A DNA stretch of 64,000 nucleotides from Actinocatenispora sera (GTDB lineage: Bacteria; Actinomycetota; Actinomycetes; Mycobacteriales; Micromonosporaceae), in assembly GCF_018324685.1 (NCBI RefSeq), contig NZ_AP023354.1:558001-622000 (forward strand), given 5' to 3'. Both the position numbers and the translations under genes were made by a program. Positions 25,502 through 35,591 of the stretch are shown here, piece by piece. Under the pieces are notes generated by a model, which was not told the DNA's origin, did not search any database, and saw nothing but the letters and a program-made list of their open reading frames with translations. Every line of letters begins with the position of its first letter. Within the stretch, counting starts at the first letter, position 1.

Positions 25502-26605
25502 ATGCAGCCGAACGATCCGTCGCAGCCCCCTCCGTACGGGCAGCCTGGGCAACCCACGCCGCCGGCCGCCCAGCCCGCACCGGGCCAGCCGGTCCCGCCG
25601 CCCGGCCCGGTACCGCCGCCGAATTCCGGTCCGGCGCAACCGATGCCGGGGCCGGGCGGCTTCGACACCGGACTGCCGCAACCCTCCGGCGCGCCGTACG
25701 CACGACTGCCCGGGCCGGGATGGTCGCCGGAGCGGCGGATCCTGATCGGCGACGCGCTCACCGCGTTCGGCGGGCTGCTGGTGTTCGCGTTCTCGTTCGC
25801 CCCGTTCGTCGGGTACTCCGACGACTCGACCGTGCGCGACCTCGCCCGGGAGAACCTGCCCACCTGGTTCAGCGCCTGGGCCACCGAGACGTTCATGGCG
25901 CCGCTGACCTGGTTCGTGGTGCTCGGCGGGCTCATCTCGATCAGCCTGGCCGCGGCCCGGATGGCGGTACCGCGGGAGCGCGAGGTCGCCGGCTTCCGCA
26001 CCGGCCACCTGCAGATCGGCGTCTCGATCTTCGTGTTCCTGGTGCTGTTCGGCTACGCCACATCGGCCAAGAGCATCATGTTCGGCCACGACCTCGGCGT
26101 GAGCATCACCAGCCTGGGCAGTTCCGAGGGACTGGACATGTCGCTCGGCTGGGGCGGTTACCTGATGCTGTTCGGTTCGCTCGTCGCGGCCGTCGGCGCG
26201 GTGCTCAGCCACCTGGAGATCGGCCCCACCGTGTACCCGCAGCCGCCGCGCCCGGCCGCACCGGTCGCCGCCGGCTACCCGCAGCAGCCCGGATACCCGC
26301 CGGCGCAGCAGGCGTACCCGCCGGCCGGTGGCGACCAGCCGACCGCGCCTTACCCCACCGTGCCGCAGCCCGGTCAGCCCGCGCCGCAGCCCCCCGCCGC
26401 CCAGCCCGCGCCGCCCGCGGGCCAACCGGTACCGCCGGCCGGGCAGCCCGCGCCACCCGCGGGCCAGCCGCTACCGCCCGGGGGTCAACCCGCACCGCCG
26501 GCCGGCCAGCCGGGTCAACCCGGGCCGCCGGCCGGCCAGCCGGGTCAGGCCGGCGGGCAGGTGGCGCCGCAGCCGCCGACCGGACAGACCTGGCCCCAGC
26601 AATAG
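25502..26605 (+). CDS. Membrane protein with proline-rich N- and C-terminal tails
   Basis: 367 residues, no recognised family. Residues 1-75 are Pro/Gln/Gly-rich (repeats of PGQP and PPP). Four membrane helices follow: ~85-105, ~135-157, ~170-190 and ~215-235. The last ~120 residues are a tail of repeats such as PAPPAGQP and PPAGQPG. Such tails on actinobacterial membrane proteins often bind partner proteins or carry phosphorylation sites; the role here is unknown. The ATG at 25502 is preceded by AAGGAG with 9-nt spacing. The next gene encodes a smaller protein of the same style. A strong terminator hairpin follows. Confidence 0.8.
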   Translation: MQPNDPSQPPPYGQPGQPTPPAAQPAPGQPVPPPGPVPPPNSGPAQPMPGPGGFDTGLPQPSGAPYARLPGPGWSPERRILIGDALTAFGGLLVFAFSFAPFVGYSDDSTVRDLARENLPTWFSAWATETFMAPLTWFVVLGGLISISLAAARMAVPREREVAGFRTGHLQIGVSIFVFLVLFGYATSAKSIMFGHDLGVSITSLGSSEGLDMSLGWGGYLMLFGSLVAAVGAVLSHLEIGPTVYPQPPRPAAPVAAGYPQQPGYPPAQQAYPPAGGDQPTAPYPTVPQPGQPAPQPPAAQPAPPAGQPVPPAGQPAPPAGQPLPPGGQPAPPAGQPGQPGPPAGQPGQAGGQVAPQPPTGQTWPQQ

Positions 26606-26647
26606 GGCCCCTGCAGCCCGGCCCGGAGCCCGAGCGAGCGGAACCCG

Positions 26648-26681
26648 ACGACCGCCGGTACCGATCGGTGCCGGCGGTCGT
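26648..26681 (+). terminator. Terminator-like hairpin after the proline-rich membrane protein gene
   Basis: ACGACCGCCGG (26648-26658) pairs with CCGGCGGTCGT (26671-26681); the interior ACCGATCGGT is itself a palindrome, giving an almost continuous stem. Confidence 0.7.
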
Positions 26682-26819
26682 TCACGCCCGCCAGGTCACG
26701 GTCGGGACACGCGTGGTGGCCTGCCGAAACGATGCCCCACGGGTTGCACGACACGACTAGTGTCAGGCGACCCTGCTCGGGCGCCGCCCGTCCACACCCC
26801 CTCCCTCAAGGGACATTCC

Positions 26820-27449
26820 ATGAGTCACCAGACAATCCTCGCCGAGATGACGTTGACCCCCGGCCAGTTCAAGGCCATCGCGGTCTTCTACGTCATCGCC
26901 GGCCTGATCTGCCTCGGCATCGGCGTCCTCAACCTGAGGAAGAAGAGCACCGGCAGCGGCGTGCTGTCGCTGCTCGTCGGCATCGCCGGCGTCGTGTACG
27001 GCGCGTACATCCTGATCGGTGACCCGGACACGGTCTGGGTCTCGTTCAAGATCTTCATCCTGCCGGTGATCGCGATCATCTACGGCATCGTCGCGCTGGT
27101 GAAGGGCAAGGCGGGCGGCTCGTCCAGCGGCCCGGCCCAGGCCGCGCCGTACAACGCGGCCGGTGCGCAGCCCGGCTGGAACCAGCAGCCCGGCCAGCCG
27201 ATGCCCGGCCAGCCCGCGCCCGGCCAGCCGGCTCCCGGGCAGATGCCCGCCGGCCAGTACGGCCAGCCCGCCGGCTACCCGCAGGCGCAGCAGCCGGGCG
27301 CTGCCCCGACCGCGTACGGCCAGCCCGTCGCCCAGCAGCAGTGGGGCCAGGGCGCCGCGCCGCAGCCGGTGCAGCGCGACCCGCAGAGCCCGCCGCCCCC
27401 GCCGCCGGCGCAGACCGACCAGCCGCTCTGGCCGGGCCAGAACCGGTAA
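26820..27449 (+). CDS. Small membrane protein with Gln/Pro/Gly-rich C-terminal tail
   Basis: 209 residues. Three membrane helices (~16-38, ~47-67, ~75-97) are followed by a Lys/Gly/Ser hinge and a ~100-residue low-complexity tail with PGQPAPGQPAPGQ-type repeats, then PPPPPP near the end. The layout resembles the preceding protein (helices plus proline-rich tail), but the membrane parts are not clearly homologous. The ATG at 26820 follows AAGGGA by 7 nt. Function unknown. The gene is bounded by terminator hairpins on both sides, so it is probably a single-gene unit. Confidence 0.78.
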   Translation: MSHQTILAEMTLTPGQFKAIAVFYVIAGLICLGIGVLNLRKKSTGSGVLSLLVGIAGVVYGAYILIGDPDTVWVSFKIFILPVIAIIYGIVALVKGKAGGSSSGPAQAAPYNAAGAQPGWNQQPGQPMPGQPAPGQPAPGQMPAGQYGQPAGYPQAQQPGAAPTAYGQPVAQQQWGQGAAPQPVQRDPQSPPPPPPAQTDQPLWPGQNR

Positions 27450-27456
27450 CACCCGC

Positions 27457-27492
27457 GGTCGGACCGGCGAACCCAGCAACGCCGGTCCGACC
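27457..27492 (+). terminator. Terminator-like hairpin
   Basis: GGTCGGACCGGC (27457-27468) and GCCGGTCCGACC (27481-27492): a 12-bp perfect stem with a 12-nt loop, starting 8 nt after the stop of the membrane protein gene. Confidence 0.78.
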
Positions 27493-27572
27493 CACCGCCT
27501 CGCGCACATCCGAACCCTCGACGCCGTGCACCGCCCGGCGCGCACCTGATCGACGCCCCAGGTGGGCGGCCC

Positions 27573-28091
27573 CTAGGGTCGGTCGAGTTGGTCCACCGCC
27601 CACTCGGCCCAGTCACGGCGCATCGCGCTGAACCGCAGTCCCCATTCGAGCGCCATCCGGCCGTAGCGGGACAGGTCGCTGTCGTCCCAGTCGATCGCCG
27701 TGCTGATGTGCTCCATCGCCGCCCGGTCGCGCTTGGCGTGCTCGAGCATCTCGTCCAGCACCGCTTCGCGTTGCTCCGGGTCGAGTACTCCAAGGAAGAA
27801 CACCCGTAGCAGTGACGGGTTGCGGGTGGGTCGGCTCGGCTTGCTCTCGACGAGCCAGTGCTGGAGTTCGGCGCGGCCGGCGTCGGTCAGCGCGTACTCC
27901 TTGCGACCGCGCGGACCGGTCTCCGAGACGGTGATCAACTCGTCCGCGGCCAGCTTGGTCAGTTCGGTGTAGATCTGACTCTGGGACGCCGGCCAGACGT
28001 TGGCGAGCGATCCTTCGAAGAGTTTCAGCAGGTCGTACCCGCTGGCGGGGTGTTCGACCAGCAGACCCAGCAGCGCATGACGAAGACTCAT
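27573..28091 (-). CDS. PadR family transcriptional regulator
   Basis: 172 residues. The N-terminal winged helix is typical PadR: SLRHALLGLLVEHPASGYDLLKLF (two blocks from residue 2), SQSQIYTELTKLAADELI and RGRKEYALTDAG. The C-terminal Vir-like dimerisation region follows (~95-172). It probably represses the divergent membrane protein gene at 28181 and itself. The ATG at 28091 is seven bases after TAGGGT, a plausible -10, so it may be leaderless; an upstream in-frame start would lie inside the operator. Confidence 0.9.
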   Translation of the reverse strand: MSLRHALLGLLVEHPASGYDLLKLFEGSLANVWPASQSQIYTELTKLAADELITVSETGPRGRKEYALTDAGRAELQHWLVESKPSRPTRNPSLLRVFFLGVLDPEQREAVLDEMLEHAKRDRAAMEHISTAIDWDDSDLSRYGRMALEWGLRFSAMRRDWAEWAVDQLDRP

Positions 28092-28114
28092 GCCCCACAC
28101 CCTACATTCCATAC

Positions 28115-28163
28115 TTGACATGTCTCCAGAGCACCTTCTAGTTTTGACATGTCAGTTCTGGAG
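28115..28163. promoter_or_regulatory. PadR operator and promoter between divergent genes
   Basis: TTGACATGTC occurs twice (28115-28124 and 28144-28153), and the second lies in the 10-bp palindrome TGACATGTCA (28145-28154). An outer inverted repeat CTCCAGA/TCTGGAG (28124-28130 and 28157-28163) surrounds it. TTGACA (28115-28120), 18 bp, then TAGTTT (28139-28144) is a good promoter for the plus-strand gene. Confidence 0.7.
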
Positions 28164-28180
28164 TGCCGGAGGAGCCCGCC

Positions 28181-28756
28181 ATGTCGTACCTGCTCGCGTT
28201 CGCACCATGGATCGTCTACACGGTGGTTCCCTCGTCGCAGTGGCAGTGGGGTGCGCTCGCCGCACTGGCGCTGACTGCGGTGACGCTGGCCTGGTCATTC
28301 GCCCGGCGCCGGCCCATCGACTCGCTGATCATCCAGCTCGGCTCGGTGCTGTTCTTCGCCGCCGGTACCGCGTTGGCGTTCGCCGATCCGGACACCGCGC
28401 TGCACCCGTACCTGCCCGCGCTGGCGAACGGCTGGCTCGCGGTGATCTCGTGGTTCTCGCTGGCGATTCGGCGGCCGTTCACGTTGGGCATCGCCAAGCT
28501 CGATGCCCCGCGCGAGGCATGGCGCCAGCCGCTCTTCATCCGGACGAACGTGATCATCACGCTGGTCTGGGCGATCGCCTTCACTCTCGGCGGGGCCATG
28601 CTCGCGGCCGCTCGCGTGGCCGATGCCGGTACGGTCGTGGTCCTGGTGGTGCAGGTGGTGATCTTCGTGCTCCCGATGGCCTTCACCGTCCGGTACGTTG
28701 CGGCCGTGAAGCGCCGGGTCGCGCAGCTGCGGGCCCAGGCCGGCACAGCCCGGTAG
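28181..28756 (+). CDS. Multi-pass membrane protein under PadR control
   Basis: 191 residues with about six hydrophobic helices and short charged loops; the C-terminus (KRRVAQLRAQ) is basic. No catalytic motif recognised, so the function is unknown. GGAGGAG lies 7 nt before the ATG at 28181. The gene is divergent from padR with a shared operator, and PadR-controlled neighbours of this kind are often involved in export or stress response. That is context, not evidence of function. Confidence 0.78.
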   Translation: MSYLLAFAPWIVYTVVPSSQWQWGALAALALTAVTLAWSFARRRPIDSLIIQLGSVLFFAAGTALAFADPDTALHPYLPALANGWLAVISWFSLAIRRPFTLGIAKLDAPREAWRQPLFIRTNVIITLVWAIAFTLGGAMLAAARVADAGTVVVLVVQVVIFVLPMAFTVRYVAAVKRRVAQLRAQAGTAR

Positions 28757-28807
28757 CAAGCCGCGCCCCCGCCGAACGCCCCGCCGCAGCGCCGGCCGGT
28801 GCCACGA

Positions 28808-29542
28808 TCAGGCGGTACGGGCGGCTTCCAGTGCGGCGGTCCGGTCGGCGCCGAGCCGTACCGCCTCGGCGTAGTGACGCAGCCACGAGCGGACGCCGTC
28901 CTCGGTGCCGGCGGCGTACGCGTTGGCGGCCCCCTGGTACTCCGGGGCCCGGTCCAGGTGCCCGGCGTCGACGGCGATCAGGGCGCGCGGGTCGACACCG
29001 CGGGAGATCAGCGTCAGCCGGGCCGCGGCGCGCGCGACGACCCCGTTCGGCCCCGGGAACGGCGCCAGCGCGAGCAGTTCGGCGTGCACCACCGCGGCGT
29101 GCAGCAGGCCGGGTCCCGGGTTGGGGTCGGCGATCAGGCCGAGCAGCCCACCGAACCGGGCCGTGGCGCTCGCGGTGAGGTCGGGCCGGCCGAGCTGGTC
29201 GTCCGGGACGGTGCCGCGAGCGGCGAGCAGGTGCAGCCGGGCGAGCGCTTGGCCGGGCGCCTTGCCGTACGTGTCGGCGAGGCCCGGGAGCGCCTCGGCG
29301 ACGCGCAGGGCACCCTGCACCACCGGGTCGGTGACCGTCCCGGCGCGTACCTCGGCGAGGTCGGCCTCGGCACCCTCCAGCGCGGCGGAGGCGTGTGCGC
29401 AGCGCAGCGAGACCTCGGCGGCGAGCGGGCCGCCGGTACGGCGCAGGCTGCGCTGGCCGAGCACCGCGTCGACGGCGTCGCGGGCCGAGTCCAGGGCGGC
29501 GGCCACGTCGGGGAGGTCGAGCAGGCGGTTCAGCACGGTCAT
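28808..29542 (-). CDS. Fic/DOC-like protein with degenerate active-site motif
   Basis: 244-residue, mostly helical Ala/Leu-rich protein. It resembles the Fic-like proteins often encoded beside acs in actinobacteria. The Fic loop (HPFxxGNGRxxR in active AMP-transferases) appears as APFPGPNGVVARAAAR (~151-166): the catalytic His is replaced by Ala and the Gly-Asn-Gly-Arg core is altered. An upstream SAALEGAEADL segment resembles the inhibitory or substrate helix region of Fic folds. It is therefore probably not a standard AMPylator. The ATG at 29542 is used. Divergent from acs by 281 bp; no function is proven. Confidence 0.6.
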   Translation of the reverse strand: MTVLNRLLDLPDVAAALDSARDAVDAVLGQRSLRRTGGPLAAEVSLRCAHASAALEGAEADLAEVRAGTVTDPVVQGALRVAEALPGLADTYGKAPGQALARLHLLAARGTVPDDQLGRPDLTASATARFGGLLGLIADPNPGPGLLHAAVVHAELLALAPFPGPNGVVARAAARLTLISRGVDPRALIAVDAGHLDRAPEYQGAANAYAAGTEDGVRSWLRHYAEAVRLGADRTAALEAARTA

Positions 29543-29823
29543 GGCTCGCCAGCGTACCGACCCGGAGGCCTGCCACCGGGCACAGCCGTGCGCAGCTCGT
29601 GCATCAGCCGTGCAAGTTCGTGAACGGAACCCTACGATAATGATCAAGCTTTGACAGCGGTTCGCGGACACCCGGCCCTCGCCATGTGTGCCGCGTCGCA
29701 CTAAGTTGACCAATACGAGGTGCCAACACGACGGCGCCGGATGCCCGCAGGCGCCGACGGCCGTCGTGCTGGAACCGCTGAGAAACCTCGCTGGAACGGC
29801 ACGTCGGAGAGGGAGTCGCGCTG

Positions 29824-31824
<2,001 letters not shown>

Positions 31825-31838
31825 CCAACCCGCACGCC

Positions 31839-31870
31839 AGCGGCCCGCACCGAGCACGGTGCGGGCCGCT
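31839..31870 (+). terminator. Terminator hairpin after acsA
   Basis: AGCGGCCCGCACCG (31839-31852), loop AGCA, CGGTGCGGGCCGCT (31857-31870): a perfect 14-bp stem starting 14 nt after the acsA stop. Confidence 0.85.
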
Positions 31871-31916
31871 GCCACGTTCTCCGCAGGCACCCCCGAGTTC
31901 TGCCCGGTCGGTACGT

Positions 31917-33194
31917 TTGTCTCCCCTCGCGCTGGCACATCCGGTACGTGGTCGAGACGAGCTGCTGGCGGAGCTGGCGGACGGGATCCACGGCCGGATC
32001 ACGGTGCTGTGGGGTTTCCGGGGTGTCGGCACGTCCACGGTGGCGACCGCACTCGCGCAACGGGTGCAGGCGCGTACCTGGTTCGTCCGGGCGGCCGATG
32101 CCGACGCCCTGCGGGCCGGGATGGTCAGCCTCGCGTACGAGCTGGGTGCCGGCGAGGGCGAGGTCCGCTCGCGACATCTCGGCGACCTCGTCTGGCAGCG
32201 CCTGCACGACCTGGACACGCACTGGCTGCTCGTCCTCGACGGTGTCACCGAGCCGGACGCTCTCGGCACCGACGGCACCGGTTTCCTGCGCCAGCCACCG
32301 GACAACGGTGCGCTCGTCGTCACCGCGCAGACCGATCGCTGGCCCGGCTGGGTCACGGAGCGTGCGATCGACACGCTGGACGCCGAATCCGGAGCGCGCG
32401 TTCTGCTCGATCGCGCGCCGGCGGCCGGTTCGGTGGAGTCGGCCGCACGGGTGTCCGAGCGGTACGCGAACTTCCCGGCGGCCCTCGACATCGTCGGCAC
32501 ACAGCTGGCGTCCGGCGCCGAGGGCGTCACGACGTGCGACGAGCACCTGGCGACGTACGTCCGACACGCCTATGCCGACCAGATCGAGGACCTGCTCGAC
32601 GACCCGCGCATCGGCCTGGCGGGCCGGTTCGGCGCGGCCGGGAGGCACGACTTCGTCGCCGACCAGCTGCTGAACCTGCTCTCGCTGCTCGGTCCGGCGC
32701 CCATCCCGTACTCCGCGCTCACGGCCGATCTGGCGCCGCTGACGGGACCGGGCGGGCTCCGGGACGGCATCACCGCCGAGCGACTGGACGCGGCCCTGCG
32801 CGACCTCGCGGACCACGGCTCGGTGACGATGCACGACGCCGGACCGCCGTCGATCGGGCGGCTAGTTCGCCCGCATCCGATCATGCGGACCTGGATCCGG
32901 GACGAGATCGCGAGCGGCTTCATCCCGGCCAGCCGGGCGGTGTGGGTACGGGTCCTGGCCTCCGAGCGGCGCGGCGGCATCGCGAACCGGCCGGCAACGG
33001 ATCCACTGTGGACACTCCTGGCGCCGCACCTGCGGTGCCTGGTGGACGATCTGGCCCGCGGACCGCGCGCGGACCGGCACCTGATCGCCGACCTCGTACC
33101 GGTGCTCGACATCGCGGCGGTCGCCCGCAACGACCCGGGCCCTGCGGCGGCCGGGCCCGATCGGGGCGACGACGGAACAGCCGTCCGTCGATAG
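31917..33194 (+). CDS. STAND/NB-ARC-like ATPase domain protein with degenerate Walker A
   Basis: About 425 residues. After RGRDELLAELADG the nucleotide-binding motif reads VLWGFRGVGTSTVA: the P-loop Lys of GxGGVGKT is Thr here. The Walker B-like segment is HWLLVLDGV. VVTAQTDRW and a winged-helix-like part follow (~170-330), as in NB-ARC proteins, but there is no effector domain (TPR, WD40) after the ATPase core, so it is shorter than the family. No good ATG or GTG exists; TTG 31917 is the only start that avoids the acsA terminator. It may be a decaying gene. A phosphotransferase remnant follows. Confidence 0.55.
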   Translation: MSPLALAHPVRGRDELLAELADGIHGRITVLWGFRGVGTSTVATALAQRVQARTWFVRAADADALRAGMVSLAYELGAGEGEVRSRHLGDLVWQRLHDLDTHWLLVLDGVTEPDALGTDGTGFLRQPPDNGALVVTAQTDRWPGWVTERAIDTLDAESGARVLLDRAPAAGSVESAARVSERYANFPAALDIVGTQLASGAEGVTTCDEHLATYVRHAYADQIEDLLDDPRIGLAGRFGAAGRHDFVADQLLNLLSLLGPAPIPYSALTADLAPLTGPGGLRDGITAERLDAALRDLADHGSVTMHDAGPPSIGRLVRPHPIMRTWIRDEIASGFIPASRAVWVRVLASERRGGIANRPATDPLWTLLAPHLRCLVDDLARGPRADRHLIADLVPVLDIAAVARNDPGPAAAGPDRGDDGTAVRR

Positions 33195-33217
33195 CCCCGG
33201 CCGCCCACCACCCACTG

Positions 33218-33466
33218 CCCCGGCGGGTCTCCCGGTTCGGCGGGCAGTTGCGCGCCGCGGTGCCGGGATTCGACCGGCTGGTCGCCGGCACGTATCGCCG
33301 GCTCAGGACGCTGCCGGTCCGGCCGGGCGGGCTGCTGCACGGCGATCTGTGCCTGCCGAACGTGCTGATCGGGTCGAACCTGTACGACCCGCTCGGCCGG
33401 GACGGCCACTTCGCCTGGTGCGTGCGCGTGCTCGCCGACCCGGGGATCACCGCGCTGCTGCGTTGA
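33218..33466 (+). pseudogene. Remnant of an aminoglycoside phosphotransferase-like gene
   Basis: The frame reads FGGQLRAAVPGFDRL, then LLHGDLCLPNVLI, the catalytic Brenner-type HGDxxxxN motif of APH-like kinases. It then jumps at once to YDPLGRDGHFAWCVRVL, the C-terminal end of the same family. The intervening DFG-like metal-binding part (about 100 residues) and the N-lobe are missing. No start codon suits it. It is an internally deleted relic. Confidence 0.62.
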
Positions 33467-33491
33467 GCTCGCTCGACCGTGTTTACGGTCT

Positions 33492-33521
33492 TTGAGAAGG
33501 TTCATGGCAGTCGCGTAGTTT
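33492..33521 (+). promoter_or_regulatory. Promoter of the neprosin-like gene
   Basis: TTGAGA (33492-33497), 18-bp spacer, TAGTTT (33516-33521), 33 nt before the ATG at 33555. GGAGGA lies just before the start. Confidence 0.55.
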
Positions 33522-33554
33522 GGGTCTTCGCCCCTCGTCGCCACGGAGGACTCG

Positions 33555-34466
33555 ATGCGCATCCGTACCGCCCTGCCACTGGTGCCCGCCGCGCTGGCGC
33601 TCGTCGCCGCCGTACCCGCCGCGCCCGCCGCCACACCTCACCTTGCCGCATCCACCAGCCGTGCAGTCCGCACCGCGGCGCCGGCCACCGGCGCACTCCG
33701 CACCGCGTCGCTCGCCGCGGCAGCCCCCGCCGCCGCGACACCGCCGCACATCTCGCTCGCCCCGGGCAGCGCACTGTTCGGGCGGGCCGGCGATCGCGCC
33801 GCGCCCGCGACCGACACGTTCACCTACGTGTACGGCCGACAGTCGGTGGCCACCGACGGGGCCGCGGTGACGATCGACCAGGCGGCGCCGGCGCTCGCCA
33901 CCGCGGACTACCACTCACTGGCCGAACTGGCGCTCCAGTCGGCGGACGGCCAGCAGATCGTCGAGATCGGCTGGACCGTCGACCGCGCGGTGAACAACGG
34001 TGACACCGGGCCGCACCTGTTCGTCTACCACTGGGTCGACCGTCAGGAGTCCTGCTACAACGGCTGCGGCTTCGTACCCACCTCGACCACCGTGCACGCC
34101 GGCGATCCGGTCACGCCGGGCACCGCCGGCCGGTACGAGATCGTGCACACCGCCGGCCAGTGGCAGACCTGGTACAACGGGACCGAGGTGGGCTATTTCC
34201 CGGATGCCTTGTGGGGCAACGGGTACACCCGCGCCGGGCTGGTGCAGGCGTTCGGCGAGGTGGCCTCGTCGGGCACGGCGCCGTGTACCGACATGGGCAA
34301 CGGCACGTTCGGCGACGCGGCCGGGTCGACCACGATCGGCGCCTTCGCGCTGGACAACGGCTCGACCTCGGCCCAGCTGTCGGTGGCCGACACGAGCCCT
34401 GACTACTACGACCACGGCGGTACGACGGGGACGTCGTTCCGCTTCGGCGGCCCGGGCGCCTGCTGA
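33555..34466 (+). CDS. Secreted neprosin-like (DUF239) protein
   Basis: 303 residues. The N-terminus has a signal peptide (Arg, then hydrophobic to about residue 26, ending in Ala-x-Ala). An Ala/Thr-rich linker runs to ~80. The domain from ~90 has YHSLAELALQS, VEIGWTVDRAV, LFVYHWVDRQESCYNGCGF and GGRYEIVH-like blocks ending in YYDHGGTTGTSFRFGGPGAC. This is the neprosin fold, a Glu-dependent prolyl endopeptidase first known from pitcher plants and found in many actinobacteria. The Glu of WTVDRA-adjacent VEIGW and the Glu in AFGEVASSG are candidates for the catalytic pair, but I cannot assign them firmly. Secreted. Confidence 0.75.
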   Translation: MRIRTALPLVPAALALVAAVPAAPAATPHLAASTSRAVRTAAPATGALRTASLAAAAPAAATPPHISLAPGSALFGRAGDRAAPATDTFTYVYGRQSVATDGAAVTIDQAAPALATADYHSLAELALQSADGQQIVEIGWTVDRAVNNGDTGPHLFVYHWVDRQESCYNGCGFVPTSTTVHAGDPVTPGTAGRYEIVHTAGQWQTWYNGTEVGYFPDALWGNGYTRAGLVQAFGEVASSGTAPCTDMGNGTFGDAAGSTTIGAFALDNGSTSAQLSVADTSPDYYDHGGTTGTSFRFGGPGAC

Positions 34467-34567
34467 ACGCCGCGCTGCCCCTGGATCAGCTGCTGAGCAC
34501 GCCCCCCGGCCGCTGGACGTCGCTGCCCTGGACGGCTGCCGGACGCGGTGCAGATGATCACTTTAGT

Positions 34568-34596
34568 TTGCTGAGTTGCTCAGGATTCTGTAGTTT
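34568..34596 (+). promoter_or_regulatory. Promoter and putative HxlR operator
   Basis: TTGCTG (34568-34573), 17 bp, TAGTTT (34591-34596). The spacer contains CTGAG-TTG-CTCAG (34571-34583), a 5-bp inverted repeat, and TAGTTTG is repeated at 34564 and 34591 (27 bp apart). It probably drives the FMN reductase/HxlR operon. Confidence 0.55.
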
Positions 34597-34676
34597 GGTG
34601 GCGGGCGGCGCGGAGCGCGTCGCCGACCGCGAGCGGGTCGGGCGGCGCGCCGCCGGCCGTACAGGGAGATGCACAG

Positions 34677-35252
34677 ATGGCGAAGCTGGAGATCATCGTG
34701 GGCAGCGTCCGGCCCGGCCGGGTGGGGCTGCCGGTCGCGCAGTGGATCGAGCAGGAAGCCCGGTCGCACGGCGGATTCGACGAGATCGAGCTGGTCGACC
34801 TGGCCGAGGTCGACCTGCCGATGGCGAACGAGCCAGAGCACCCGCGGCTGCGGCGCTACGTGCACCAGCACACCAAGGACTGGAGCGCCAAGATCGACGA
34901 GGCGGACGCGTTCATCTTCGTGATGCCCGAGTACAACTACGGCTACAACGCGGCGCTGAAGAACGCGATCGACTACCTGCACCACGAGTGGGCCTACAAG
35001 CCGGTCGGCCTGGTCAGCTACGGTGGCGTATCGGCCGGGACCCGCGCCGCGCAGATGATCAAGCAGGTGGTGACGACCGTGAAGATGTTCCCGGTGCCCG
35101 AGGCGGTGCAGATCCCGTTCGTCGCCAACTTCCTGACCGCCGAGCGCACCCTCGCCCCGAACGAGGTCATGACCGGCGCGGCGAAGGCGATGCTGGACGA
35201 GCTGGTCCGGATGACCGGCGCGCTGCGCACCCTGCGGACCGGGCAGGGCTGA
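34677..35252 (+). CDS. NADPH-dependent FMN reductase (flavodoxin-like fold)
   Basis: 191-residue reductase of the NADPH-dependent FMN reductase family. The FMN phosphate loop IVGSVRPGRVGLPVAQWI lies at residues ~6-23, and MPEYNYGYNAALKNAIDYL (~82-100) forms the flavin ring pocket. SYGGVSAGTRAA is the second conserved loop. It reduces flavin or quinone-type acceptors with NADPH. GGGAG precedes the ATG at 34677. The HxlR gene follows after 3 nt, so it is likely regulated by that quinone/aldehyde-responsive regulator. Confidence 0.92.
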   Translation: MAKLEIIVGSVRPGRVGLPVAQWIEQEARSHGGFDEIELVDLAEVDLPMANEPEHPRLRRYVHQHTKDWSAKIDEADAFIFVMPEYNYGYNAALKNAIDYLHHEWAYKPVGLVSYGGVSAGTRAAQMIKQVVTTVKMFPVPEAVQIPFVANFLTAERTLAPNEVMTGAAKAMLDELVRMTGALRTLRTGQG

Positions 35253-35255
35253 GCC

Positions 35256-35588
35256 GTGACGCGGCCCGTCTGCACCCGGTTCCACGCGGCGATCGAGCTG
35301 ATCGGTGCCCGCTGGACCGGCGCGATCCTGCGCGCCGTGTTCACCGAGGCGCACCGGTACCACGAGATCAAGGCGGCGGTGCCCGGCGTCTCGGACACCA
35401 TGCTCGCCCAGCGGCTGCGCGCGATGGAGGCGGACGGGCTGCTCACCCGGCAGGTCGACACCGGCACGCCGGTGCGGGTCGAGTACCACCTGACCGAGAT
35501 GGGCCGCGACCTGGCGCCGGTGATCGACGCCGTTCTCGCCTGGTCGCACAAGTGGATCCCGGTGCCCGCCGGCGGGGACCCGCACTGA
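35256..35588 (+). CDS. HxlR family transcriptional regulator
   Basis: 110 residues, a typical length. The winged helix-turn-helix includes IELIGARWTGAILRAVF (~13-29), RYHEIKAAVPGVSDTMLAQRLRAME in two blocks, and the wing VEYHLTEMGRDLAPVI. Cys5 of the N-terminal RPVCTRF is the position used as redox sensor in some HxlR/YodB-type proteins. The GTG at 35256 is 3 nt after the reductase stop. It probably represses its own operon through the CTGAG/CTCAG repeat. Confidence 0.9.
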   Translation: MTRPVCTRFHAAIELIGARWTGAILRAVFTEAHRYHEIKAAVPGVSDTMLAQRLRAMEADGLLTRQVDTGTPVRVEYHLTEMGRDLAPVIDAVLAWSHKWIPVPAGGDPH

Positions 35589-35591
35589 CGC

